From Streptomyces sp. A 4/2 (GTDB taxonomy: Bacteria > Actinomycetota > Actinomycetes > Streptomycetales > Streptomycetaceae): a stretch of DNA of 39,376 nt. The translations under genes and the position numbers were made by a program. Below, piece by piece: positions 1 to 7,628 of the stretch (the stretch's first letter is position 1; the number at the start of each line of letters is the position of its first letter). A model generated the notes under the pieces. The model did no database searches, was not told the origin of the DNA, and worked only from the letters and a program-made list of their open reading frames with translations. The stretch lies in NCBI RefSeq assembly GCF_940670765.1, contig NZ_CALNVW010000063.1, forward strand, positions 1-39,376, in the 5' to 3' direction.

Positions 1-503
1 CAGCGTTGACTCGGCGGGACCTTCGCTGCCACCCGGGGGGAGTGATCAACCGTGCAAAGGTACGAGGCCCGACCTTAGTGACCTTCCTGTGATCAGTTCA
101 AATCTCGATGAGAAAAATCTCGGTCGTCAAGCGCATTCTTTACCGTCATTGCACGCGCAGTAATGACCACTTGACGCTGTGCTTCAATGCGCAGGTTCGA
201 ATTCGGGCAGTGGCCAGCGGAGTTGCCGAACACGCGAAAGCTACTTCCGGCCGACAGCTACTTCCAGGCCGACAGCTACTTCCGGATCGACGGTGATGTC
301 CGGCCGCCCATTCGGCGAAGTCATGGTGGTGTTGCTCCGCCGGTAATGTGTGCGCCCCGGCAAAGCGGCGGACGGCCCTCGGCGCCCGCGGGAAACGGAC
401 CGCGAATCCGGGGGCGGAACCGAAAGGCCGGTCCCGGCCGTTGACCTGCTGGTACGGACGTACCGGCACCGCACCCGTCAGGGAAGAACAAGGAGAACCG
501 GTC
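1..503. other. Intergenic region without a convincing gene
   Basis: No reading frame here has both a plausible start and protein-like composition; the short frames on both strands are rich in Arg and Pro and look like shadow translation. The stretch from about 90 to 200 is more AT-rich than its surroundings and probably holds promoter DNA for the AIM24-family gene that starts at 504. TTGACG at 171-176 could serve as a -35 box, but I see no good -10 box after it. A short tandem repeat at 239-291 is listed separately. Confidence 0.5.
239..291 (+). repeat. Three-copy imperfect tandem repeat of 17-18 bp
   Basis: The unit AGCTACTTCC(A)GGCCGAC occurs at 239-255 (17 bp), 256-273 (18 bp) and, with a diverged end, 274-291 (18 bp). 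It lies in non-coding DNA about 210 bp upstream of the AIM24-family gene. The second and third copies are 18 bp long, so they would keep frame if translated, but no gene is evident here. Function unknown. Confidence 0.7.
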
Positions 504-1325
504 GTGACCCTGCAGCAAGAGATCGTCGGCAACGCCATGCAGATGGCCGTGGTGAGCCTTCAGCCCGGCCAGACCGTCTACTGCGAGGCCGGGAAGTTCC
601 TCTTCAAGACGTCGAACGTCAGCATGGAGACCCGGCTCTCGGGGCCCGGCGGCGGCCAGCAGTCCCAGGGCGGACAGCCGGGGCAGGGCGGTGGCATGGG
701 CGGGATGCTCAGGCAGGCGATGGGCACCGCGATGCAGGTCGGTCAGCGGGCCCTCGCGGGTGAGTCGCTCGCCTTCCAGTACTTCGCGGCGACCGGCGGG
801 GAGGGCACCGTCGGGTTCGCCGGGGTGCTGCCGGGCGAGATGCGCGCCCTGGAGCTGAACGGCACCCGTGCCTGGTTCGCCGAGAAGGACGCCTTCGTCG
901 CGGCCGAGTCCACCGTCGAGTTCGGTATCGCCTGGCAGGGCGGCCGGACGGGCCGCAGCGGCGGCGAGGGCTTCATCCTGGAGAAGTTCACCGGCCGCGG
1001 CACCGTGATCATCTGCGGTGCGGGCAATTTCATCGACCTCAACCCGGCCGACTTCGGCGGCCGTATCGAGGTGGACACGGGCTGCATCGTCGCCTTCGAG
1101 GAGGGGATCGAGTACGGGGTCCAGCGCATCGGCGGCCTCAACCGCCAGGGCATGATGAACGCCGTGTTCGGCGGCGAGGGCCTCTCGCTGGCGACCCTGG
1201 AGGGCGACGGCCGTGTCATTCTCCAGTCGCTCACCATCGAGGGCCTGGCGAACGCGCTGAAGAAGGCACAGGGCGGCGACAAGCAGGGACCGACCGGCGG
1301 GCTGTTCTCCACCCACGCCGGATAG
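504..1325 (+). CDS. AIM24 family protein
   Basis: The 273-residue product resembles the AIM24/TIGR00266 family of beta-rich proteins, which are widespread in actinomycetes and have no settled biochemical role. Typical features are the start MTLQQEIVGNAMQ, the early phrase LQPGQTVYCEAGKFLF, a Gly/Gln/Met-rich loop at about residues 50-75, and repeated beta-strand blocks ending in VDTGCIVAFEEGIEYG. There is no signal peptide or membrane segment, so it should be cytoplasmic. GTG at 504 is preferred because AGGAGAA lies at 491-497; the frame stays open upstream to 348, but that part is not protein-like. It appears to be transcribed alone. The family call is fairly sure; the function is not known. 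Confidence 0.85.
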   Translation: MTLQQEIVGNAMQMAVVSLQPGQTVYCEAGKFLFKTSNVSMETRLSGPGGGQQSQGGQPGQGGGMGGMLRQAMGTAMQVGQRALAGESLAFQYFAATGGEGTVGFAGVLPGEMRALELNGTRAWFAEKDAFVAAESTVEFGIAWQGGRTGRSGGEGFILEKFTGRGTVIICGAGNFIDLNPADFGGRIEVDTGCIVAFEEGIEYGVQRIGGLNRQGMMNAVFGGEGLSLATLEGDGRVILQSLTIEGLANALKKAQGGDKQGPTGGLFSTHAG

Positions 1326-1390
1326 CGGCGGCGCCGCGAGGTGCGGGGCGATGAGTTCGGCGGGAGCGTGGAGTCAGTACGTCGGTAGGC

Positions 1391-1412
1391 GGGCGGGCCG
1401 GTCGGGCCGCCC
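1391..1412 (+). terminator. Possible weak terminator hairpin
   Basis: GGGCGG at 1391-1396 can pair with CCGCCC at 1407-1412 around a short GC-rich loop. It lies 66 bp after the AIM24-family stop codon and before the next gene. There is no U-tract, as is usual in Streptomyces terminators. The stem is short, so this is a weak call. Confidence 0.3.
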
Positions 1413-1459
1413 ACACTGCTGACGCACCTCTTGGCCGACGCTGTTGAAGGAGCCCCGCC

Positions 1460-2080
1460 ATGAAACTCACGCTCACCTCGTTCCTCACCCTCGACGGTGT
1501 CGTACAGGCGCCGGGCGGCCCGGAAGAGGACCGCACCGGCGGATTCGAGTACGGGGGCTGGCTGGTTCCCTTCGCGGACGAGGAGATGGGGCGCTTCATG
1601 GCCGGGGTGCTCGCGCGCGCCGGTGCCTTCCTGCTCGGCCGCCGCACGTACGAGATCTTCGCCGGGAGCTGGCCGCAGGTCACCGACCCGGACGATCCGA
1701 TCGCGACGTGTCTCAACGCCCTCCCCAAGCACGTGGTCTCCACCACGCTGGAGAGGACGGACTGGCACAACTCCACGCTGCTCGGCCCGGACACCGCGGC
1801 GGAGGTCAAGCGGCTCAAGGCGCAGCCGGGACCTGAGCTGCAGATCCACGGCAGCCCGACCCTGGCCCGGTCCCTGATGGCGGACGGTCTCATCGACGAG
1901 TACAACCTGCTGGTCTACCCGGTCGTCCTCGGCACCGGGCAGCGGCTGTTCCCCGAGGGCGGGCTGCCCACGGCCTTCGAACTCACCGCGTCCCGGACGA
2001 CCCCTGCCGGGGTCGCGATCCAGACGTACCGGCCCGCCGGACCGGCCACCTTCGGATCGTTCGGCCCCGAGGCCGGGTAG
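1460..2080 (+). CDS. Dihydrofolate reductase-like (RibD C-terminal domain) protein
   Basis: The 206-residue protein belongs to the RibD-C/DHFR-like superfamily of putative NADPH-dependent reductases. It starts with the family's first strand (MKLTLTSFLTLDGVVQAPGG) and contains the nucleotide-site phrase AFLLGRRTYEIFAGSWP near residues 54-70. It also has HGSPTLARSLMADGLIDEYNLLVYPVVLGTG near 133-162, typical of the family. Such proteins are common single genes in actinomycetes and their substrates are mostly unknown; they are generally not true folate enzymes. AAGGAG at 1447-1452 fixes the start at ATG 1460. No membrane segment is visible. It is followed by a 115-bp gap and the kinase gene. Confidence 0.85.
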   Translation: MKLTLTSFLTLDGVVQAPGGPEEDRTGGFEYGGWLVPFADEEMGRFMAGVLARAGAFLLGRRTYEIFAGSWPQVTDPDDPIATCLNALPKHVVSTTLERTDWHNSTLLGPDTAAEVKRLKAQPGPELQIHGSPTLARSLMADGLIDEYNLLVYPVVLGTGQRLFPEGGLPTAFELTASRTTPAGVAIQTYRPAGPATFGSFGPEAG

Positions 2081-2113
2081 CCCCGCCGGGGCAAGGCGGT
2101 ACCGGACCGGCCG

Positions 2114-2136
2114 AAAGTCCCGTACCGCGCGACTTT
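2114..2136. promoter_or_regulatory. Inverted repeat upstream of the two-component operon
   Basis: AAAGTC (2114-2119) and GACTTT (2131-2136) form 6-bp arms separated by 11 bp, extended outward by CC/GG with one extra base on the left. The repeat ends about 60 bp before the kinase start. A NarL/LuxR-type response regulator often binds such sites in its own promoter, so autoregulation by the 3407-4081 product is a reasonable inference, not a demonstration. Confidence 0.4.
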
Positions 2137-2182
2137 GGTCTCGACTCCGGTCCGGAAGGCCGCACCCGCCGGCGGCTCTGCG

Positions 2183-2188
2183 TAGCTT
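2183..2188 (+). promoter_or_regulatory. Candidate -10 box for a leaderless transcript
   Basis: TAGCTT fits the actinobacterial TANNNT pattern and ends 7 bp before the ATG at 2196, so transcription would begin at or next to the start codon. There is no Shine-Dalgarno sequence before that ATG, which agrees with a leaderless mRNA. No good -35 box is visible. Confidence 0.4.
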
Positions 2189-2195
2189 TGCCGGT

Positions 2196-3410
2196 ATGAC
2201 TCCTCCGGAATACCCCTGGCTGCTGCCTTCGGCCCTCGCCGATCCGGAGTCCGCCACCGACCGGGAGCGGCCCCGGCGCACCCTCCGCGACTGGGTCGTG
2301 GACATCACCGCCTTCCTGCTCGCCGCGGGCATCGCGGTGCTGGCCCTGGACTCCCTCAACAACGCGGGTCACTACTCCGGCGTCGCCTCCACCGCCGACC
2401 AGGTGGCGGGCGGCGTCGCCTGCTGCGCCCTGTGGGTGCGCAGGCGCTGGCCGGTGGGGCTCGCGGTCGTCCTGGTCCTCGTCGGAGCCGTCGCGCCGCT
2501 CGCCTCCGGGGCCCTCTTCGTGGCGCTGTTCAGCGTGGCCGTCCACCGCCCGTTCCGCCCGGTCGCGATCCTCGGCGCGCTGGCGCTGGTGAGCGGGGTA
2601 GTGCAGGCCTGGCTGCGCCCCGACCCGACCATGTCGTGGATCGGCTCGGCGCTCTTCGGTACGGTGCTGATCCTGCTGGTGATCGCCTGGGGGATGTTCG
2701 TCCGCTCCCGTCGCCAGCTCGTCGTGGTGCTGCGCGAGCGCGCCCACCGGGCCGAGGCCGAGGCGGACCTCCGCGCCGAGCAGGCGCAGCGGCTGGCCCG
2801 CGAGGCCATCGCCCGGGAGATGCACGACGTACTGGCCCACCGGCTGACCCTGCTCAGCGTCCACGCGGGCGCCCTGGAATTCCGGCCCGGCGCACCCGCG
2901 CCCGAGGTGGCCCGCGCGGCCGGGGTCATCCGGGACAGCGCGCACGAGGCTCTGCAGGACCTGCGCGAGATCATCGGTGTGCTCCGGACGCCCGGTGAGG
3001 GCGAGGAGAACCGGCCGCAGCCCACGCTCGTCACCCTGGAGGCCCTGGTGGACGAGTCCCGGCAGGCCGGGATGCGGGTGGTCCTGACGAATCCGCTGGC
3101 CGACCCGGCCGCCGTCCCTGCGGCCACCGGCCGTACCGCGTACCGCATCGCCCAGGAAGGGCTCACCAACGCCCGTAAGCACGCGCCGGGGGCCGAGGTC
3201 ACCGTCGCGCTGTCCGGCAGCCCCGGCGCCGGGCTCACCGTCGAGGTACGGAACCCGGCCCCGCCCGGCGACGTACCGAAGGTGCCCGGATCCGGGCAGG
3301 GGCTGATCGGTCTGACCGAGCGGGCCACCCTGGCCGGTGGCCGTCTCGACCACGGGTCCACGGACAGCGGCGGCTTCCGGCTGACCGCCTGGCTACCCTG
3401 GCCCTCGTGA
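2196..3410 (+). CDS. Two-component sensor histidine kinase, NarL/DesK type
   Basis: The 404-residue membrane kinase should sense an unknown signal and phosphorylate the response regulator encoded next. The N-terminal half has four to five hydrophobic segments (about residues 34-52, 67-80, 87-112, 123-140 and 147-169). A HisKA_3 dimerisation/phosphoacceptor region follows, with REMHDVLAHRLT at 208-219 and H210 as the likely phosphorylated residue. The C-terminal HATPase_c domain (about 305-402) shows the N box in QEGLTNARKHAPGA and the G box GSGQGLIGLTERATLAGG. This is the standard architecture of Streptomyces class-7 kinases. Its stop overlaps the regulator start (GTGA at 3407-3410), so translation is coupled. 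The signal cannot be predicted from sequence. Confidence 0.92.
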   Translation: MTPPEYPWLLPSALADPESATDRERPRRTLRDWVVDITAFLLAAGIAVLALDSLNNAGHYSGVASTADQVAGGVACCALWVRRRWPVGLAVVLVLVGAVAPLASGALFVALFSVAVHRPFRPVAILGALALVSGVVQAWLRPDPTMSWIGSALFGTVLILLVIAWGMFVRSRRQLVVVLRERAHRAEAEADLRAEQAQRLAREAIAREMHDVLAHRLTLLSVHAGALEFRPGAPAPEVARAAGVIRDSAHEALQDLREIIGVLRTPGEGEENRPQPTLVTLEALVDESRQAGMRVVLTNPLADPAAVPAATGRTAYRIAQEGLTNARKHAPGAEVTVALSGSPGAGLTVEVRNPAPPGDVPKVPGSGQGLIGLTERATLAGGRLDHGSTDSGGFRLTAWLPWPS

Positions 3411-4081
3411 CCATCAGGCTGCTCGTCGTCGACGACGACCCCCTCGTACGTGCCGGGCTCGCCCTCATGCTCGGTGGCGCCGACGACATCGCGATCGTCG
3501 GCGAGGCGGCGGACGGCTCCGAGGTACCGGCCCTGATCGCGGGCGTCCACCCCGATGTGGTGCTGATGGACATCCGGATGCCCGGTGTGGACGGGCTGAC
3601 GGCCACCGAACGGCTGCGGGGCCGTCCCGGCGCGCCGGAGGTCGTCGTGCTGACCACCTTCCACGCCGACGAACAGGTGCTGCGGGCGATGCGCGCCGGA
3701 GCCGCCGGATTCGTCCTGAAGGACACCCCGCCCGCCGACATCGTCGCCGCGGTACGCAGAGTGGCGGCCGGTGATCCGGTGCTGTCCCCGGCCGTCACCA
3801 GGCAGCTGATGAACCGGGTGGCGGGCGCGGCACCCGACGACCGTACGGTGCGCGCGCGGGCGCGGTTCGGTGAACTGGCCGGGCGGGAAAGGGAGGTGGC
3901 GGTCGGTGTCGGGCGCGGGCAGTCGAACGCGGAGATCGCGGCGGCCCTGTATCTGAGCGTGCCCACGGTCAAGACCCAGGTGTCGCGGATTCTGGCCCGT
4001 CTTGGCTTCAACAACCGTGTCCAGATCGCGCTGTTGGTGCACGACGCGGGGTTCCTCGACGGGGACGGCACCGTACGCTGA
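3407..4081 (+). CDS. LuxR/NarL-type response regulator
   Basis: The 224-residue regulator has a receiver domain (residues 3-120) and a LuxR-type helix-turn-helix (about 156-217). The acidic pocket is D9-D10-D11, the phosphoacceptor is D55 in LMDIRMPG, the switch residue is T83 or T84, and K105 is in place. The DNA-binding part has LAGREREVA and SNAEIAAALYLSVPTVKTQVSRILARLG; the usual LTxRE motif is changed to LAGRE, which is common. The partner is the overlapping kinase. The P450 start lies only 4 bp after its stop, so the P450 and thioesterase are probably in the same transcript and possibly its targets. GTG 3407 is the only start compatible with an intact receiver. Confidence 0.93.
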   Translation: MTIRLLVVDDDPLVRAGLALMLGGADDIAIVGEAADGSEVPALIAGVHPDVVLMDIRMPGVDGLTATERLRGRPGAPEVVVLTTFHADEQVLRAMRAGAAGFVLKDTPPADIVAAVRRVAAGDPVLSPAVTRQLMNRVAGAAPDDRTVRARARFGELAGREREVAVGVGRGQSNAEIAAALYLSVPTVKTQVSRILARLGFNNRVQIALLVHDAGFLDGDGTVR

Positions 4082-4085
4082 AGTG

Positions 4086-5267
4086 ATGACGGTGATCGAT
4101 CTGCGGGAACACGCCGAGGACTTCAACTCCGATCCGTATCCGTACTTCGCCAAGATGCGCGCCGCCGGGCCCGTGCACCAGATCCGTACCAACGAGAGCG
4201 GCGACGTCTGGGTGGTCGTCGGGTACGAGGAGGGGCGGGCCGCGCTGGCCGATCCCCGGCTGTCCAAGGACCCCCGGACACTGACCGCTTGGGGGCCCGA
4301 CGTCACCCCCTTCTCCAACATGCTGGAGCTGGACCCGCCGCACCACACCCGGCTGCGCAAGCTGGTGACACGGGCGTTCACCGGGCGCCGGGTCGAGGCG
4401 CTGCGGCCCCAGGTGCAGCGCATCACCGACACACTGCTCGACACGATGCTGGCCGCCCCGGACCGCAGGGCGGGTCTGGTGGACTCGCTGGCCTTCCCGC
4501 TGCCCATGACCGTGATCTGCGAGCTGCTCGGCGTGCCCGACCTGGACCGGGACAACTTCCGTAAGTGGTCCAACGAACTGGTCTCGCCGAGTGATCCGGA
4601 GTCCGAGCTCGCGGCGGTCGAGGCGATGCGCGGATACCTCGTCGAGCTGGTCGACGGCAAGCGCGCCGCGGAGCCGGGCGACGACCTGATGAGCGTCCTG
4701 GTCCGTACCCGCGACGAGGCGGGCGACGAGCTGACGCAGCAGGAACTGATCGGCATGGCCTTCCTGCTGCTGGTCGCCGGTCACGAGACCACCGTGAACC
4801 TGATCTCGAACGGGATCCGGGCGCTCCTCTCGCACCCGGACCAACTGGCCGCGCTGCGGGCCGACATGGGGCTGCTCGACGGCGCGGTGGAGGAAATGCT
4901 GCGCTACGACGGCCCGGTGGAGGTCGCCACCTACCGCTTCACGCGCGAGCCCGTCACGATCGGCGGCACCGAGATCCCGGCGGAGCAGGGTGTGCTCGTC
5001 GCCCTCGCGTCCGCCGACCGTGACCCGGACCGCTACCCGGACGCCGACCGGTTCGACATCCGGCGCGCCCCGCAGGGCCACCTCGCCTTCGGTCACGGCA
5101 TCCACTTCTGTCTGGGCGCGCCGCTGGCGAGGATGGAGGGCCGGATCGCGGTCCGTACGCTGCTCGAACGCTGCCCGGATCTGGCCCTCGACACGGAGCG
5201 CGGCGCGTACGAGTGGATCCCCGGACTCCTCATCCACGGGGTGCGCGAGCTGCCGGTGCGCTGGTAG
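4086..5267 (+). CDS. Cytochrome P450 (CYP107-like)
   Basis: The 393-residue soluble bacterial P450 has every signature. The I-helix motif is AGHETT (231-236), with the oxygen-activating Glu-Thr pair; the K-helix ExxR is E270-R273 in EEMLR. The haem loop FGHGIHFCLGAPLAR (335-349) carries the axial thiolate C342. DPPHHTRLRKLVTRAFT (83-99) is also typical. Such enzymes hydroxylate or epoxidise small lipophilic molecules with ferredoxin and ferredoxin reductase; none is encoded in this window. ATG 4086 is chosen because it begins the usual short N-terminus, though GTG 4083 is possible. There is no clear ribosome site, so translation is probably coupled to the regulator gene 4 bp upstream. The substrate is unknown. 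Confidence 0.93.
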   Translation: MTVIDLREHAEDFNSDPYPYFAKMRAAGPVHQIRTNESGDVWVVVGYEEGRAALADPRLSKDPRTLTAWGPDVTPFSNMLELDPPHHTRLRKLVTRAFTGRRVEALRPQVQRITDTLLDTMLAAPDRRAGLVDSLAFPLPMTVICELLGVPDLDRDNFRKWSNELVSPSDPESELAAVEAMRGYLVELVDGKRAAEPGDDLMSVLVRTRDEAGDELTQQELIGMAFLLLVAGHETTVNLISNGIRALLSHPDQLAALRADMGLLDGAVEEMLRYDGPVEVATYRFTREPVTIGGTEIPAEQGVLVALASADRDPDRYPDADRFDIRRAPQGHLAFGHGIHFCLGAPLARMEGRIAVRTLLERCPDLALDTERGAYEWIPGLLIHGVRELPVRW

Positions 5268-5278
5268 ACAGGCGTGCC

Positions 5279-5716
5279 ATGACAGAACTCGATCTGGAAC
5301 TCGCGCGGAAGACGCTCGAAGCGCAGCCCTTCAGCCGTCTGGTGCAGGCCCGTGTCAGCGCGTTCGGGGACGGCGCGGCCGTACTGGAGGTGGACGTCCG
5401 CCCGGAACTGCTGCAGCAGAACGGCTTTCTGCACGGGGGAGTCCTGGCGTACGCGGCGGACAACGCGATCACCTTCGCGGCCGGGACCACGCTGGGGCCC
5501 GCCGTGCTGACCGGCGGCTTCTCCATCCAGTACGTACGGCCGGGCGCGGGCCGTACGCTCGTCGCCCGCGCGGCCGTGGCGCACACCGGGCGGCGGCAGG
5601 CCACCGTCCGCTGCGACCTCTTCATGGTGCGGGACGACGGCGGCGAGGTGCTGTGCGCCGTCGCGCAGGGGACCGTACTGTCCGCGGTGACGTCCCCGGA
5701 GCCCCCGGCGTCCTGA
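5279..5716 (+). CDS. PaaI-type hot-dog thioesterase
   Basis: The 145-residue single hot-dog domain is of the PaaI/4HBT acyl-CoA thioesterase family. The active-site helix carries QNGFLHGGVLAYAADNA (47-63), with H52-G53-G54 and D61 in their usual places, followed by TGGFSIQYVRPGAG and the final strand RCDLFMV. It should hydrolyse acyl- or aryl-CoA thioesters in the cytoplasm as an oligomer. ATG 5279 lies 11 bp after the P450 stop, so it is probably the last gene of the kinase-regulator-P450 operon. The frame is open further upstream inside the P450 gene, but those residues are not family-like. The next gene is convergent 35 bp away; no obvious terminator is seen in the gap. Confidence 0.87.
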   Translation: MTELDLELARKTLEAQPFSRLVQARVSAFGDGAAVLEVDVRPELLQQNGFLHGGVLAYAADNAITFAAGTTLGPAVLTGGFSIQYVRPGAGRTLVARAAVAHTGRRQATVRCDLFMVRDDGGEVLCAVAQGTVLSAVTSPEPPAS

Positions 5717-5751
5717 CCCACCGTCACCCGCACACCGTTCCGGGCGGAGGT

Positions 5752-6762
5752 TCAGCCGGTGACCAGCTCGTCCTCGTCCAGCCGGACCGGCCTGCGCGCG
5801 CGCCGGGACAGCTCGCAGGCCTCGGCGATGCGCAGCGCGTGCAGGGCCTCCCGGCCGTCGCAGGGGTTGGCCAGTTCGCCCCGGGCGACTTTCAGGAAGG
5901 CGTCCAGTTCGGCCGCGTACGCCGGGGCGAACCGCTCCAGGAAGCCGGGCCACGGCGCTCCGGCGGGCGCCGGGCCGTGCGGTTCGGTGGAGGTGATCGG
6001 CGTCCGGTCGTCGAGCCCGACGGAGATCTGGTCGAGGTCACCGGCCAGTTCCAGCCGTACGTCGTAGCCCGCGCCGTTGCAGCGGGTGGCCGTGGCGGTC
6101 GCGAGTGCCCCGTCGTCCAGCGTGAGCAGCGCCGCGGCCGTGTCCACGTCACCGGCCTCGCGGAACATCGCGGGCCCCGCGTCGGACCCGGTCGCGTACA
6201 CCTCCACCACCTCACGCCCCGTTACCCACCGCACCATGTCGAAGTCGTGCACCAGGCAGTCCCGGTAGATCCCGCCGGAGAGCGACAGGTACGCGGCGGG
6301 CGGCGGCGCGGGATCGGAGGTGATGGCCCGGACGGTGTGCAACCGGCCGAGCGCCCCGGACCGTACGCGCTCACGTGCGGCCGTGTACCCGGCGTCGAAC
6401 CGGCGCATGAAGCCGAGTTGCAGGATGCTGCCCGCCGTCTCGACCTCCCGCAGCGCGGCCAGGGTGCCGGGCAGATCGAGGGAGACCGGCTTCTCGCAGA
6501 AGACCGGCAGTCCCGCGCGGGCGGCCCGTCCGATGAGTGCGGCGTGCGAGGAGGTCGCCGACGCGATGACGACGGCGTCCACGCCCCCGGAGAAGACCTC
6601 GTCGGCCGAGGGAACCGCGGTGGCCCCGGTCCGCCGGGCGACCTCGGCGGCCCGCGACGCGTCGGCGTCGGCCACCACCAGCGCGCCGACGTCCCGGTGA
6701 CCGCTGAGCACACCCGCGTGGAAGGAACCGATACGGCCCGTCCCGATGAGTCCGATACGCAT
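5752..6762 (-). CDS. Gfo/Idh/MocA family dehydrogenase (IolG-like)
   Basis: The 336-residue NAD(P)-dependent oxidoreductase most resembles inositol 2-dehydrogenases and related sugar or cyclitol dehydrogenases. The Rossmann motif GLIGTGRIG is at residues 4-12 and the EKP motif at 90-92 (catalytic K91). GGIYRDCLVHDFDMVRW (about 163-179) supplies the D168/H172 pair matching the catalytic Asp and His of known inositol dehydrogenases. It is transcribed divergently from the gntR-type regulator, and the 77-bp gap holds a palindrome likely bound by that regulator. Start ATG 6762 is preferred over TTG 6771. With the adjacent importer and ROK kinase it probably oxidises an imported polyol or sugar; the substrate is not determined. 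Confidence 0.88.
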   Translation of the reverse strand: MRIGLIGTGRIGSFHAGVLSGHRDVGALVVADADASRAAEVARRTGATAVPSADEVFSGGVDAVVIASATSSHAALIGRAARAGLPVFCEKPVSLDLPGTLAALREVETAGSILQLGFMRRFDAGYTAARERVRSGALGRLHTVRAITSDPAPPPAAYLSLSGGIYRDCLVHDFDMVRWVTGREVVEVYATGSDAGPAMFREAGDVDTAAALLTLDDGALATATATRCNGAGYDVRLELAGDLDQISVGLDDRTPITSTEPHGPAPAGAPWPGFLERFAPAYAAELDAFLKVARGELANPCDGREALHALRIAEACELSRRARRPVRLDEDELVTG

Positions 6763-6803
6763 GGACCCCAACGTGGCCGCAGGCCCGTACCCCTGTCAAG
6801 CCT

Positions 6804-6815
6804 TTGTCCTGACAA
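6804..6815. promoter_or_regulatory. Candidate GntR operator, site 1
   Basis: TTGTC-CT-GACAA is a 5-bp perfect inverted repeat around two central bases. It sits between the divergent dehydrogenase and gntR genes. A 10-of-12 match, ATGTTCTGACAA, lies at 7617-7628 ahead of the importer operon. HutC-type GntR proteins bind short palindromes of this size, so autoregulation plus control of both flanking units is inferred. Confidence 0.55.
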
Positions 6816-6833
6816 CCGGACCTGGGCTACCCT
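6804..6833 (+). promoter_or_regulatory. Candidate promoter of the gntR gene, leaderless
   Basis: TTGTCC (6804-6809) and TACCCT (6828-6833) are separated by 18 bp and would start transcription at about the GTG at 6840, giving a leaderless mRNA. The gene has no ribosome-binding site, which supports this. The -35 box lies inside the candidate operator, so bound regulator would block it. Confidence 0.45.
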
Positions 6834-6839
6834 CCTGGC

Positions 6840-7604
6840 GTGTCGAAACCCACGGCCGACCCCGCCCTCAGCCTCGAACTCGGCGTGGACCGCACCAGCC
6901 CGGTCCCGCTGTACTTCCAGCTCGCCCAGCAGCTGGAGTCGGCCATCGAGCGCGGCAGGCTCACCCCCGGCACCCTGCTGGGCAACGAGATCGACCTCGC
7001 GGGCCGGCTGGGCCTCTCCCGTCCCACCGTCCGCCAGGCCATCCAGTCCCTCGTGGACAAGGGGCTGCTGGTGCGGCGCCGCGGTGTCGGCACCCAGGTG
7101 GTGCACAGCCAGGTCAAGCGCCCGCTCGAACTGAGCAGCCTGTACGACGACCTGCTGGCCGCGGGCCAGCGGCCCACCACCCGCGTCCTGGCCAACGACA
7201 CCGTCCCGGCACCGGCCGAGGTGGCCGCCGCGCTCGCCGTACCCGAAGGCAGCCCGGTCCAGCGCGTCGAGCGACTGCGGCTCGCGTACGAGGAGCCGAT
7301 GGCGCAGCTCTGCAACTACCTTCCCGACGGACTGCTGCCGCTGGACACGGCGCAGCTGGAGGCCACCGGGCTGTACCGGATCATGCGCGCGGCGGGCATC
7401 ACCCTGCACAGCGCCCGGCAGTCGGTGGGCGCGCGGGCCGCGACCGCCGAGGACGGGGCCCGCCTCGCCGAGCCGGCGGGGGCGCCGCTGCTCACCATGG
7501 AACGCACCACGTTCGACGTCACCGGCCGGGCCGTCGAGTTCGGTACGCACACCTACCGCGCCTCGCGGTACGCCTTCGAGTTCCAGCTCCTGGTACGGCC
7601 GTAA
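6840..7604 (+). CDS. GntR family regulator, HutC subfamily (UTRA domain)
   Basis: The 254-residue protein has an N-terminal GntR winged helix (about 22-90), with PLYFQLAQQLESAIERG, the recognition segment LGLSRPTVRQAIQSLVDKGLL and wing RRRGVGTQVVHSQ. A UTRA effector domain follows (about 105-245), with VQRVERLRLAYEEPMAQLCNYLP. UTRA domains commonly bind a phosphorylated sugar or other small metabolite that releases DNA. Its position between a divergent IolG-like dehydrogenase and a downstream sugar importer marks it as the local repressor. Candidate operators lie at 6804-6815 and 7617-7628. GTG 6840 fits the domain boundary and a leaderless transcript. The ligand is unknown. Confidence 0.92.
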   Translation: MSKPTADPALSLELGVDRTSPVPLYFQLAQQLESAIERGRLTPGTLLGNEIDLAGRLGLSRPTVRQAIQSLVDKGLLVRRRGVGTQVVHSQVKRPLELSSLYDDLLAAGQRPTTRVLANDTVPAPAEVAAALAVPEGSPVQRVERLRLAYEEPMAQLCNYLPDGLLPLDTAQLEATGLYRIMRAAGITLHSARQSVGARAATAEDGARLAEPAGAPLLTMERTTFDVTGRAVEFGTHTYRASRYAFEFQLLVRP

Positions 7605-7616
7605 CAGCTCGTAAGA

Positions 7617-7628
7617 ATGTTCTGACAA
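7617..7628. promoter_or_regulatory. Candidate GntR operator, site 2
   Basis: ATGTTCTGACAA matches the palindrome at 6804-6815 at 10 of 12 positions, with the GACAA half intact and the other half degenerate. It begins 13 bp after the gntR stop codon and 220 bp before the importer's first gene, which suggests a separate promoter for the transport operon here. Confidence 0.45.

Noticed and set aside
41..97. GTGATCA present twice, 47 bp apart, near the left edge
   Set aside because: A seven-base word including the common GATC; not enough to call a site.
145..167. GTCATT/AATGAC arms 11 bp apart
   Set aside because: Six-base arms with no further symmetry and no promoter element nearby; plausible by chance.
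2372..4756. A long open frame on the minus strand opposite the kinase, regulator and P450 genes
   Set aside because: It is rich in Ser, Arg and Pro, has no domain pattern, and lies opposite three genes with complete motifs; high-GC DNA often leaves such frames open.
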